Of a stretch of DNA of 64,000 bases, positions 1 through 8,972 are shown in pieces. This DNA is from Paenibacillus donghaensis (GTDB lineage Bacteria; Bacillota; Bacilli; Paenibacillales; Paenibacillaceae): contig NZ_CP021780.1 of the NCBI RefSeq assembly GCF_002192415.1, positions 1,550,001 through 1,614,000 of the forward strand, in the 5' to 3' direction. The notes beneath the pieces are model-generated. The model was not told the origin of the DNA. It ran no database searches and saw nothing but the letters and a program-made list of their open reading frames with translations. Made by a program: the position numbers and the translations under genes. Within the stretch, counting starts at the first letter, position 1. Each line of letters opens with the position of its first letter.

Positions 1-2499
1 TATCAGACCCAGCCTGAGACGCAGGCTGTAACTGCCCAAATTGCCAAATGGACACCGTTGTCCTTCCTGGATATGCACGGGTTCGTAAATGGCTTCCTGA
101 TTGAGCCGTGCACACCGCCGCATGATCCCAACGTTGAATATGATCTGATGCTTGACAGTATGTTGGAGCAGGCAACGGCCATGGGACAAGCGGGAATCGC
201 CAATACCAAATATGATTCCTATCATATCCCTTATCTGGAAAGTGAGAAGTTAAAAGCAGATCCGAACTATGTCTCTCCTTCCGGAACTTATGCTACGGGC
301 TGGGACGATGCTTCACCGGCCTATACCGCGGTATATGCGATGCATCAGGGTGCACTGGGCCATACACTTGAAGTTCCTGAGTTGAATGAAGATTCACTGG
401 ACGCCTTCTATTATGCAACGCTGGGAGCTACCAGTTACGTGATCGACAACAAAGAGAAGCTGTTCCTGAACCAGCTGGAAGTGTTCGAACGCGGGCTCAA
501 CAATACAGATATTGGCGCACCGGTAGACAAGTATCTGATCAATGGCAAGAATGAAGAGATCGGACGTCCGCGCGAGGGACAGACTAATTTCTTCCCTGAA
601 TATTATGTGCTTCCGGTATCCAAGGATCTGCAGAAGAACCAACTGGAAACCTATACAATGGTTCAATACCTGCTCCGCAACGGAGTGAAGGTAGAGCAGA
701 CCACGACTCCGGTTGTTGTGGATTCCGTTACCTACCCGGCCGGAACCTATATCGTCAACATGCATCAGGCCAAACGCGGATACGCAAATCTGGTGCTCTA
801 CGATGGCCTGAACGTCTCTGATTTCGAAGAAATGTATTCTGATACCGTACAGAACTTCGCAGATATGCGCGGGTTCGACCGTTATATCAGCCGTAAGGCC
901 GGTGCCTTCTCAGGGGTTACAACACCTGTAACCAGCGTAACCGTTCCAGTTACGAACCTGGATAACTACGCCTTCTCGCAGAATTATGTTATTCGTAACA
1001 GCAACAACGATGCGATCAAGGCCGTTAATGAACTGGTTGCAGCCAAAAAAGCGGTAACCCTGCTCTCGAATGACGGATATGGATATGAAAAAGGCAGCTT
1101 CCTGGTTTCCAGATCAAATCTGCTGACCGTAGCCTCTAAATATTTGCTGGATGTGGTGCCTTTCTACGGCGGCGATAGAACTGGCAAGCTGCTGAAGACT
1201 CCTACAGTCGGCATCACCGGAGCAGCGTCCTTTATCGTGGCTGATCTGGGCTTCAAGGTGCAGACTTCAGACCCGGCCACGGCAGATGTGCTGGTGAATA
1301 CAGGCACAGGCCTGATTGCTTCCGGCAAGCCGTTTATCGGCTATGGCAGAACGATGCTGAACACGGTCAAGGGACTGAAGCTGCTGCCTGGGCTGGACTT
1401 CGCCAATCCGGTCAACTCTGCTGGCAAAACGGATGCCCATGAGGGACTGTTCAAGGCGGCTCTCTCACAGGACAGCCTGATTACAGCTCCGTATGATGAG
1501 TCGGAATACCTCTACACCGTTTCGGCAGCTTATATCACCGCTGTTCCTGAAGGCGCAGAAATTCTGGCCAAATACGGAACAGGCGATGATTTCTTCAAGG
1601 CAGGCTGGTGGCCGAACAGCAGCGCGGCCAAGGATCAGGTGCTGGCACTGAACTATCAGACAGATCAGGTTCATGTAACGCTGTTCGCCAATGATCTGCT
1701 TAACAAATATCATCCGCAGAACCAGTTCAGACTGCTGGCGAATGCGATTTATGCGGCTGCACCGGCTGCGACTGAAGCGGATGGCATGGACGCTGGCGTG
1801 CTTATGCCAGAGCCGACTTCAGGTTCACAATATCCATCGGTACCTACAACACCAACAGCGACACCTGCACCAACGGCTACGGCTACACCTGCAACTGAAG
1901 CCACGCCTGCACCAACAGCAACCCCTGCGCCATCCACGGCACCGGTCAGCTTCAATGATCTGGGCCGGGTATCATGGGCAGCTGCTGCCATTAAGGAGCT
2001 GAGCAGCAAAGGTATCCTGAACGGTGTGAGCGAGAACAGCTTCGCACCGCTTAAGGAAGTCACACGTGCCGAGTTCATCACGATGATCGTGCGTGCTTAT
2101 GGACTGCTGGATGAGAATGCGGCAGCGGCTTTCTCCGATGTGAAGGCTTCGAATTGGGCCTACAGCTACATTGCTTCAGGAGTAAGCAACGGCCTGATCA
2201 ATGGAGTAGGCGGCGGTAGATTTGAGCCGGCGCGGGCGATTACCCGTGAAGAGATGGCGATTATCGCTGCCAATGCGCTGAAGAAGTTCAGCGGCAAATC
2301 GGTAGCGGATGCAGATAAGGCGCTGGCTGGCTTCAAGGATAAGGGCAGCATCGCTTCCTACGGCAAGGAAGCGGTAGCGCTGCTGGCCCAGGAAGGTGTC
2401 ATCACAGGGATGACTGTGGACACCTTCGGACCTAAAGGCATTGCCAACCGTGCCCAAGCGGCGGTAATTATCAGCAAGCTGCTTAATCTTAAATACTAG
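1..2499 (+). CDS. M14-type zinc carboxypeptidase with C-terminal SLH anchor, 5' truncated by window edge
   Basis: The reading frame is open from base 1, so the true start and the HxxE zinc motif lie outside the window. What remains begins in the FLDMHG region, where the His would be the third zinc ligand of an M14 carboxypeptidase. A Pro/Thr/Ala/Glu-rich linker (about bases 1840-1940) leads into three consecutive S-layer homology modules (about 1948-2496), which bind secondary cell-wall polymer and would tether the enzyme to the cell surface. The peptidase body is followed by a glutamine-amidotransferase-like segment of uncertain role. Surface peptide trimming is inferred; the substrate is unknown. 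An intrinsic terminator follows directly. Confidence 0.8.
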   Translation, partial: YQTQPETQAVTAQIAKWTPLSFLDMHGFVNGFLIEPCTPPHDPNVEYDLMLDSMLEQATAMGQAGIANTKYDSYHIPYLESEKLKADPNYVSPSGTYATGWDDASPAYTAVYAMHQGALGHTLEVPELNEDSLDAFYYATLGATSYVIDNKEKLFLNQLEVFERGLNNTDIGAPVDKYLINGKNEEIGRPREGQTNFFPEYYVLPVSKDLQKNQLETYTMVQYLLRNGVKVEQTTTPVVVDSVTYPAGTYIVNMHQAKRGYANLVLYDGLNVSDFEEMYSDTVQNFADMRGFDRYISRKAGAFSGVTTPVTSVTVPVTNLDNYAFSQNYVIRNSNNDAIKAVNELVAAKKAVTLLSNDGYGYEKGSFLVSRSNLLTVASKYLLDVVPFYGGDRTGKLLKTPTVGITGAASFIVADLGFKVQTSDPATADVLVNTGTGLIASGKPFIGYGRTMLNTVKGLKLLPGLDFANPVNSAGKTDAHEGLFKAALSQDSLITAPYDESEYLYTVSAAYITAVPEGAEILAKYGTGDDFFKAGWWPNSSAAKDQVLALNYQTDQVHVTLFANDLLNKYHPQNQFRLLANAIYAAAPAATEADGMDAGVLMPEPTSGSQYPSVPTTPTATPAPTATATPATEATPAPTATPAPSTAPVSFNDLGRVSWAAAAIKELSSKGILNGVSENSFAPLKEVTRAEFITMIVRAYGLLDENAAAAFSDVKASNWAYSYIASGVSNGLINGVGGGRFEPARAITREEMAIIAANALKKFSGKSVADADKALAGFKDKGSIASYGKEAVALLAQEGVITGMTVDTFGPKGIANRAQAAVIISKLLNLKY

Positions 2500-2526
2500 A
2501 AGCTATGCTTCAAAGGATTAGCGAGA

Positions 2527-2561
2527 ATGCCCCGGGCAGGGAACGGCCGCGGGGCATTTTT
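2527..2561 (+). terminator. Intrinsic terminator after the SLH peptidase
   Basis: A TGCCCCG/CGGGGCA stem (2528-2534 with 2550-2556) is followed by five T residues. Confidence 0.85.
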
Positions 2562-2647
2562 GCGTGAAGATAGGTTACTACTTACGCCTCCATATGATAA
2601 GAGCATCAAAGACTCCGCTCCTCTGGAAGGGCTTAAATGCATCCACC

Positions 2648-2838
2648 AATTTAGTTGCGAATATGCATCTAATTAGCCGATTATTTCTATTTTGGAGGAA
2701 ATAGTTGCAAAAAGGCACTTAATTCCTGCGTTTGAGCGTAGTAGGCTTGATTTGCTCGAAATTAGTTGCAGATTTGCACTTATTCGCCTCCTGACAGGAG
2801 TTTCAGCTGAAATTAGTTGCAGTTTCGCATCTAATTAT
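2648..2838. repeat. Family A intergenic repeat, copy 1 (four inverted units)
   Basis: Four units of the form ATTAGTTGCa..TGCATCTAAT lie at about 2648-2676, 2699-2726, 2759-2784 and 2810-2838. Each is an imperfect palindrome. The same four units, in the same order and with recognisably related spacers, recur at 8160-8349. The rest of the 2500-3028 gap holds a terminator and a perfect 9-bp hairpin (2910-2939) and no gene. Confidence 0.85.
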
Positions 2839-2909
2839 TCCAAAGGTTCGAGGTAACCTTCTAAATCCTCGCTGTCACCTAATTCGCTGGTACCTAAGCT
2901 GGCGAAATC

Positions 2910-2939
2910 GGCAGAAAGCCTATTGTAAGACTTTCTGCC
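2910..2939. other. Perfect 9-bp hairpin in the gap between convergent genes
   Basis: GGCAGAAAG (2910-2918) pairs with CTTTCTGCC (2931-2939). It lies downstream of both flanking convergent genes and has no clear T-run, so it could be a weak bidirectional terminator or an mRNA 3' stabiliser. Confidence 0.5.
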
Positions 2940-3028
2940 AACTCCTGATGTATATTCTTAAGTTCATGTTCTATAGAAGAAACTATAGGTTTCTCCAGTT
3001 CAGGTGATATCAGTGCTGCAGCTTCTAC

Positions 3029-4594
3029 TTATAGTGAGTTTACACCGGAGCCGGCATCTTCCGCTGCCGGCTCCCCTCTGCGCGGCTTCGCTGCCCGCGG
3101 GAAGAAGCCCGTAACCAGCAGCACGGCAATCCAGGCGAACAGCAGCAGCACGCTGTACTTCAGGCCAGACTGCAGGCCAAGAACGCTCCACAGGTAAGAG
3201 GCGCAGAACAGCGCCATGCCAATTACGGTGAGCAGCACCAGCCTGAAGCCGAGCAAGGCATAACGACGCCGGGTCTGGGCTGTGATGAAGACGCGACGTC
3301 CTCTGGCGACCCTGAAGGCAAAGAACAGTACGTACACGGCAAGCAGACCGCCAATGCCCCAGGCCAGCAAAGCGTTGGTGTGTCTTCCTGCCAGCAGGGC
3401 CTGAGTACTCTCTGGCATTTCACTGGTCTGGTACTCGATCCAGGCATGATAGAGGTCCTGCCGCAGATCGATGCCGTTCTCGCTGTTGGTCAGAACCACC
3501 ATTCCATCGCGGCTGCCTTGGATGAAGGCATAGAGCGCATGCCAGCCCCGGTTGTCTCCGGGATGGTAGATCAGCGTGCGCCCGTCGGAGAGGCCTCTGG
3601 CGAATACGCCCAGCCCGTTCTCCGCAAGCACCGGCTGCTGCATCTTCTCCACTAGGGCAGGCGGGATAACCCCTTTGCCTTTGAACGTATCCTGCTTGCT
3701 GTCCATGCTGGCCAGCATCAGCTTCATTAGATCTGTGGCTGTAGTGGTCAAGCCAGCCGCAGCCTGTTCGGTGAACTGGAACAGCGGCAGCTCCTGGCCG
3801 AAATAGCCGTAAGCCTTCGACATTCCCGGAGCCTGCGGGTCTTGATGGAAGGTGCTGAGGCCCATCCCCAGCGGCTGAAGCACCTCATTGTCCATATAGT
3901 CGGCAAAGGAGGTGTCAGTTACCTCTTCAATGACCAGTTGAAGCAGGGTATACCCTGCGCCGGAGTAAGCAGCGGCTGTGCCCGGCTCTGCCGTCACCTG
4001 CAGCGGCTCATTGGACCAGCCCTCGCCTGACAAGGATGCCTCCAGTGTAGTCAGCGGGCTGCCTGGCGAAGTGCCCAAATAACCCTTATGGGCAGGCAGA
4101 CCTGCGGTGTGGCTGAGCAGCCGCCGCAGGGTAACGCCGTTCAGGTCAAAGCCCGAGTCGGGCAGCTTGAAACGGCTCAGGTAGGTCTGCACAGGCTCAT
4201 CGAGCGATACCAGTCCTTTGGCAGACAGCTGGAGGATTCCCCAGGCGGTCAGGCTTTTGGAGATGGAACCTGCCTGGAAACGGGTGGTCTCGTCAAGTGC
4301 CTGCTTATTCTTGGAATCGGCATACCCGTAGTTAAGCGTGTACGCAATCTCCCCGTCGTCGATAATGCCGATGGCAACACCCGGCACACCATAGGTATCC
4401 TGCCATTCCGGTACTTTGCGGTCCAGCAGCTGTTTGAAGTCACTGGCTTGTCTGTCCTCAGCTCCCGCAGTTGGTCCCCCGCCTGCCGCCGATGCTCCAT
4501 TTCCCGCCAGCAGCATACACGCAACCAGGCTCCCGGCTATCATCCTGCACCAGGTTTTGCTGAAGATAACACCCTTTTGGTTCAACTTATTCAT
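3029..4594 (-). CDS. Beta-lactamase/PBP-fold serine hydrolase with C-terminal membrane segments
   Basis: 521 aa. It has an N-terminal signal or anchor segment (about residues 17-36) and a class C beta-lactamase-type domain: the catalytic S-x-x-K is SISK at residues 110-113, the Tyr motif is YSG near 208, and an HPG box near 343 takes the KTG position. After about residue 405 there are two to three hydrophobic spans, so the catalytic domain is external and tethered by its C-terminus. Such proteins act as D-aminopeptidases, esterases or PBP4-like enzymes; being a true antibiotic lactamase is not implied. The start is supported by AAGGAG eleven bases upstream. Expressed alone. Confidence 0.85.
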   Translation of the reverse strand: MNKLNQKGVIFSKTWCRMIAGSLVACMLLAGNGASAAGGGPTAGAEDRQASDFKQLLDRKVPEWQDTYGVPGVAIGIIDDGEIAYTLNYGYADSKNKQALDETTRFQAGSISKSLTAWGILQLSAKGLVSLDEPVQTYLSRFKLPDSGFDLNGVTLRRLLSHTAGLPAHKGYLGTSPGSPLTTLEASLSGEGWSNEPLQVTAEPGTAAAYSGAGYTLLQLVIEEVTDTSFADYMDNEVLQPLGMGLSTFHQDPQAPGMSKAYGYFGQELPLFQFTEQAAAGLTTTATDLMKLMLASMDSKQDTFKGKGVIPPALVEKMQQPVLAENGLGVFARGLSDGRTLIYHPGDNRGWHALYAFIQGSRDGMVVLTNSENGIDLRQDLYHAWIEYQTSEMPESTQALLAGRHTNALLAWGIGGLLAVYVLFFAFRVARGRRVFITAQTRRRYALLGFRLVLLTVIGMALFCASYLWSVLGLQSGLKYSVLLLFAWIAVLLVTGFFPRAAKPRRGEPAAEDAGSGVNSL

Positions 4595-4865
4595 TGTACT
4601 TGACTCCTTCTATGCAGGTATCTTGTTTACGTGATCCCAGCATAGAGCAAAGCGGACCTCCGGCCTATCGAATTGCCTTACCTGAAGCTTTAAGTTGTCT
4701 TACATTTTCCTTAAAGCACTGTAAGGTTGGAGCGAAGCTGAGAATGGTTGTGATAAAATTTGCGGTTGGAGAGGAAGAATGTGGCAAATCGGGTTATATA
4801 TATAGTGGGTTAACAGGCAAACCTGCCTAGTTACCCAAATCATACTGAAGAAACGGAGATTTGGG

Positions 4866-6704
4866 ATGAATACACAGGATAATTATCGATTTCAGGTTAA
4901 TCTAAGTGGAATGATCAACATTCTCTCCAACCATTTGTACAGCAATCCCAAAGTCTATTTGCGCGAGCTGATGCAGAATGCAGTAGACGCTATAACGGCC
5001 CGCAAAGCGCTGGACTCTCAGTTCGAAGGGCGGATAACCGCTGAGCTGACAGGCTCCGAAGACCATATCACCTTAATCATTGAGGACAATGGGGTGGGGC
5101 TCCAGGAAGAGGAGGTCCATCAATTCCTGGCGATGATCGGGCAATCCTCCAAGGGCGGCGGGCAGGACTTTCTGACCCGTGAGACCTCATTTATCGGCCG
5201 CTTTGGCATCGGGCTGCTCTCTTGTTTCATGGTCAGCGATGAGATTGTTATGCTGACCCAATCGGCGTCAGGAGGACCTTCCTTAGAGTGGAGGGGCAAG
5301 CCGGACGGTACATACAGCATCAGGAAACTGGATATTTCACTCTCGCCGGGCACCAAGGTCTTTTTGCGCTGCAAGCCGGGGTCCGAGCCCTATTTTGAAG
5401 CAGAGAATCTGAAGAAATGGCTGTATTATTATGGAGCGCTGCTGCCTTACCCTATACGACTGCAGACGGAGCTTGCCGACACGCTGATCAATCCCGCACA
5501 GCCGATCTGGATAGCTCATCCGGAGCTGGCCAGGGGAGAACGTGCAGAGGTGCTGCAATGGGGAGAGCAACTGCTGGGCGAGAAGTTTCGTGATTACATC
5601 CCGCTGACCACCGCTTCCGGGCGGACCGGAGGGATCGCCTACATTCTACCGCAGGCCGTCAATCTGAACGCCAAAAAAACGCATCGCGTCTATCTGAAGC
5701 ACATGCTGGTCTCGGAGAAGGCGGAGAATATTTTGCCGGATTGGGCTTTTTTCGTGAAATGCCTGGTCTGGACGGATGAACTGCAGCCCACGGCTTCGCG
5801 TGAGCATTTCTATGAGAATGAACGGCTGGAGGAGGTCCGCACGGAGCTTGGTGATGCTATCCGCAGCGAGCTGATGCGTATGGCTGAATATGATCCCGAC
5901 CGGCTGAAGCTGATTATTGGACAGCATGCCCTTTCGATGAAGGCGCTGGCAGCCGAGGATACGCATTTCCTGGGTATTATTCACCGTTGGCTGCCTTTTG
6001 AGAGCACATATGGGCAGAAAGAGCTGGGAGAACTGCTGCGTGAAGGCCAAAAAATCTATTATACGCTCACGCTGGACGAATACCGCCAGATTACTCATGT
6101 GGCAGCGGCGCAGTCCCTGCTGGTTGTGAACGGGGGCTACATCTATGATGCCGAGCTGCTGGCCCTGCTTCCACAGGTGGTCACAGACGCTGATACAGAA
6201 CGGCTGCTGCCGGAGGATGTTTCGCTGTCCTTCACGGACCTCTCCCCGGAGGAGCGTAGACAATATTATGAAGCGACTGCGATCGCAGATGCAGCCCTGC
6301 AGCGTTTCCGCTGCCAGGTGCAGCTGAAGCATTTCAGACCTGAGGAGCTGCCGGCACTCTATACGCTTTCCAAGGAATCCGCAGATTTCCGTTCCCTGGA
6401 GGCGGCCAAAGAGGTAAGCACGGATGTGCTCGGTTCCGTCTTAGGCAGTCTGGGTACCACCTATAGGAATGCGGCGTATTCCACACTGTATTTTAATCTG
6501 GATAATCCGCTGGTTTCGCGTGTGTTCAATGCAGGCAATCAAGCGATGCTGCAGCAGGCAGTAGAGATGCTCTATGTCAACGCGCTGATGATGGGCCATT
6601 ACCCGATGAGCCGGCAGGAGCTGGGGCTGATGAATCAGAGTATTGTGCGTTTTATTGACTGGGGTCTTAGCAATAATAATCAGAGCGGAGGATCAGAACA
6701 ATGA
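4866..6704 (+). CDS. Divergent Hsp90 (HtpG-like) chaperone
   Basis: 612 aa, about the length of HtpG. The N-terminal GHKL ATPase motifs are visible: the ELxxNAxDA motif with Asn38, DNGVG at 74-78, and the GRFGIG lid motif near 110. Middle and C-terminal regions diverge strongly from standard HtpG, and there is no C-terminal MEEVD tail. It is read as an ATP-dependent client-folding chaperone of the cytosol. The stop overlaps the next start by four bases, so it is co-translated with the helical-repeat protein at 6701, which suggests a dedicated partner. GGAG precedes the ATG by seven bases. Confidence 0.85.
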   Translation: MNTQDNYRFQVNLSGMINILSNHLYSNPKVYLRELMQNAVDAITARKALDSQFEGRITAELTGSEDHITLIIEDNGVGLQEEEVHQFLAMIGQSSKGGGQDFLTRETSFIGRFGIGLLSCFMVSDEIVMLTQSASGGPSLEWRGKPDGTYSIRKLDISLSPGTKVFLRCKPGSEPYFEAENLKKWLYYYGALLPYPIRLQTELADTLINPAQPIWIAHPELARGERAEVLQWGEQLLGEKFRDYIPLTTASGRTGGIAYILPQAVNLNAKKTHRVYLKHMLVSEKAENILPDWAFFVKCLVWTDELQPTASREHFYENERLEEVRTELGDAIRSELMRMAEYDPDRLKLIIGQHALSMKALAAEDTHFLGIIHRWLPFESTYGQKELGELLREGQKIYYTLTLDEYRQITHVAAAQSLLVVNGGYIYDAELLALLPQVVTDADTERLLPEDVSLSFTDLSPEERRQYYEATAIADAALQRFRCQVQLKHFRPEELPALYTLSKESADFRSLEAAKEVSTDVLGSVLGSLGTTYRNAAYSTLYFNLDNPLVSRVFNAGNQAMLQQAVEMLYVNALMMGHYPMSRQELGLMNQSIVRFIDWGLSNNNQSGGSEQ

Positions 6705-7750
6705 GTGTGGATTATGAAGAGTTGATGGAGCGGGCCTATGAGCTGCCGGAGGGACGGGCCAAGCTGGCTGTGCTGGAGGAGGCGGTTCGTGCAGCGGATA
6801 GTCTAGGTGACATCGATGCCGGTTATGAGGCGCGGTCCGAGATTGTTGAATCGGGAATTTTTAACGGATATCCGATGAAGGTGATTGTGGCCTTCTCCTG
6901 GCAGCTGGGGCAGTTTGACAAGGAGCCGGAGCGCTTCGATGATTTCACGCTGCTGTGGTCCTACAAGTGGATTGCGGATAAAGTGGCCTGTTTCCCGGAG
7001 GTGCCTAGGGAGCAGATCGATAATCTGCTGGAGGATCTCAAGAAACGGTATCTGGAGTTTGGCTATAACGAGCGCACTTATTACTATTATAAAAGCTTGG
7101 TGCATGGCCAGTACGGGGAATTGGAGGAATCCGCCCGGTATATGGAGAAGTTCAAGAGTATGGACGCGGATGAAATGGCAAACTGTGATGCCTGCGAACA
7201 GAACCGCGAAGTAGAGTTTAATGTGATGGTCGGCCGAGATGAGCTTGCCTTGAAGGCCGCGAGGCCAATTCTTGACGGAACAATGACCTGCGGAGAGGTT
7301 CCGCATGTCACCTTGTCGATGTTGCTGCTGCCGATGCACCGCTTGGGCCAGGCGAAGGAAGCGGAGAAGATCCAGAAACAAGGCTACCGCCTGATCAAAA
7401 CGAACCGTGAATTTCTGCTGCAGATCGGGGAGCATATCCGCTATTTGGCTCTCACCGACCCGTTCAAGGGGCTGGAGCTGTTCGAGCATCATGTGGCCCA
7501 TTCGCTGGATCACGAGAATCCTTACGACATTATGATGTTTAATGCCTACTCCGCGAGGCTGTTCAGACAGCTGGCTAAGGAGACGGTGGCCTTTCAGGTG
7601 AAGCTGCCCGCTGGCTATCCGCATCCCGAGCACGCGACGGATGTAGCCGCCCTTGCTGCATATCTTCAGCAGCAGGCGTTGTCCACAGCCACGCGGCTGG
7701 ACCACCGCAATGGCAACAGCTATTATACCGATTTGGTGAATAGCTTATAA
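6701..7750 (+). CDS. Helical-repeat (TPR-like) protein coupled to the Hsp90 gene
   Basis: 349 aa, predicted cytosolic and almost entirely alpha-helical, with repeated Tyr/Leu-rich helix pairs of TPR spacing and no signal peptide or membrane span. No catalytic motif is visible. The ATG shares ATGA with the end of the Hsp90-like gene, so translation is coupled. Eukaryotic Hsp90 uses TPR co-chaperones, and by analogy this could deliver clients or regulate the chaperone, but that is inference. A terminator follows about 120 bases downstream. Confidence 0.7.
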   Translation: MSVDYEELMERAYELPEGRAKLAVLEEAVRAADSLGDIDAGYEARSEIVESGIFNGYPMKVIVAFSWQLGQFDKEPERFDDFTLLWSYKWIADKVACFPEVPREQIDNLLEDLKKRYLEFGYNERTYYYYKSLVHGQYGELEESARYMEKFKSMDADEMANCDACEQNREVEFNVMVGRDELALKAARPILDGTMTCGEVPHVTLSMLLLPMHRLGQAKEAEKIQKQGYRLIKTNREFLLQIGEHIRYLALTDPFKGLELFEHHVAHSLDHENPYDIMMFNAYSARLFRQLAKETVAFQVKLPAGYPHPEHATDVAALAAYLQQQALSTATRLDHRNGNSYYTDLVNSL

Positions 7751-7867
7751 ATACATCGGAAACAAGTGGAATCGGCTACGCCGTTCATTTAAAGGACGGG
7801 GTGTTTCAGCGAGAAATAGAAGGATAATGGATAGCGTGAAACATATACATTCTTATATTTGAACAAC

Positions 7868-7904
7868 AAACTCTCCCGCCCATAGTCTGGGGGGAGAGTT
7901 TTTA
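7868..7904 (+). terminator. Intrinsic terminator after the Hsp90/TPR operon
   Basis: AAACTCTCCC pairs with GGGAGAGTTT and is followed by T residues. Confidence 0.8.
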
Positions 7905-8159
7905 CTGTGTTTTATGACGGAAGCAGCGTTCCGGAGATTGTCATTAATAATCGTTATCAATATACTAAAGAATAAGAAAACAGCAGGTGGTGTAGAATCC
8001 GAAATGAGAAATGCGAGGACCTTCCCGGCTGCCGAAGGCGGCATTAAGGGATTGGGATGATTTAACCTTTCGGCTGCGGTCGGTGGAGACGGTTAGAGGG
8101 GCAGCCGAAGAAGGAGCAGGGCTTAAGCTCCGGCGTTCTTATCATAAGTTCGCATCGAT

Positions 8160-8349
8160 GATTTAGTTGCGAATACGCATCTAAATTACTACTTTTTTCG
8201 ATTTTAGAGGAAATAAGTGCAAAAAGGCATCTAATTTCGACGTTTGATCGTAAACATCGCGATTTACTCAAAATTAGTTGCAGTTTCGCACTTAATCGCC
8301 TGATTTTTCACGATTCGGCTGGAATTAGTTGCAGTTTTGCATCTAATTT
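8160..8349. repeat. Family A intergenic repeat, copy 2
   Basis: Units lie at about 8160-8187, 8209-8236, 8270-8297 and 8322-8349, in the same orientation and order as copy 1 at 2648-2838. The 7751-8972 gap otherwise holds the upstream terminator, a weak 69-codon ORF at 8441-8650 without a convincing ribosome site, and the polyamine promoter. I see no reliable gene in it. Confidence 0.85.
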
Positions 8350-8892
8350 ACTCTGAACGTTCCAGAGCAACACTCTAACTGCTTGCTGGACTTAAGCAGT
8401 AACCACTTTCGCTTCTATAGTTCTTCACTGCTGCCGATAGTTGCCATTCTTTATGTACATAATAAAGATAGTGAATTCAAGACTAAAGTCCTCCAGAAGT
8501 CGGAACCACGATAACATAACCACAAAAACGGGTAAAAGAATATATTACGGCCTTTTTGCTGTGATGTTCGCCATGGTAATCGGCCTCGGCTGGAGAGCCG
8601 AAGAGGCAGATTATGCGGAGCTTGTATTCAGTGGATCTTCGCGGATCTGAAAGGACGGTGATAATTTTCATTGTTTTCTGAATAAAACATATGAAGGATC
8701 ATCCGGCTGTGATACAATAATCTAGTTGTCGTGATGCGCCTCCGCCTTAGGCAGATAGTTTGAAATCTGATCCTCTGCTCAGTCGCATCATTGTGAAAAA
8801 TAGAGTATTTCGGTGTATTTTCATGCATTTCGGAGTATGAATTGGAAAATTGCAGATTTTACACAGATAAGATCAATATTTGTCGGTTTTTA

Positions 8893-8921
8893 TTGATTTA
8901 TTGCGATGATTTATGTATAAT
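8893..8921 (+). promoter_or_regulatory. Sigma-A-type promoter of the carboxynorspermidine operon
   Basis: TTGATT (8893-8898), a 17-base spacer and a perfect TATAAT (8916-8921), with the operon start about 50 bases downstream. Confidence 0.75.
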
Positions 8922-8972
8922 CAGCCTTGTTGATTTTTGAGCAGAAATATGACTTTTGGGAGGTTATTCATT

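Noticed and set aside
2648..2838. CRISPR-like array in repeat A
   Set aside because: Only four degenerate palindromes with spacers that are themselves conserved in the second copy.
8441..8650. 69-codon ORF before the polyamine operon
   Set aside because: Partly hydrophobic but without a ribosome site; the terminal residues look random.
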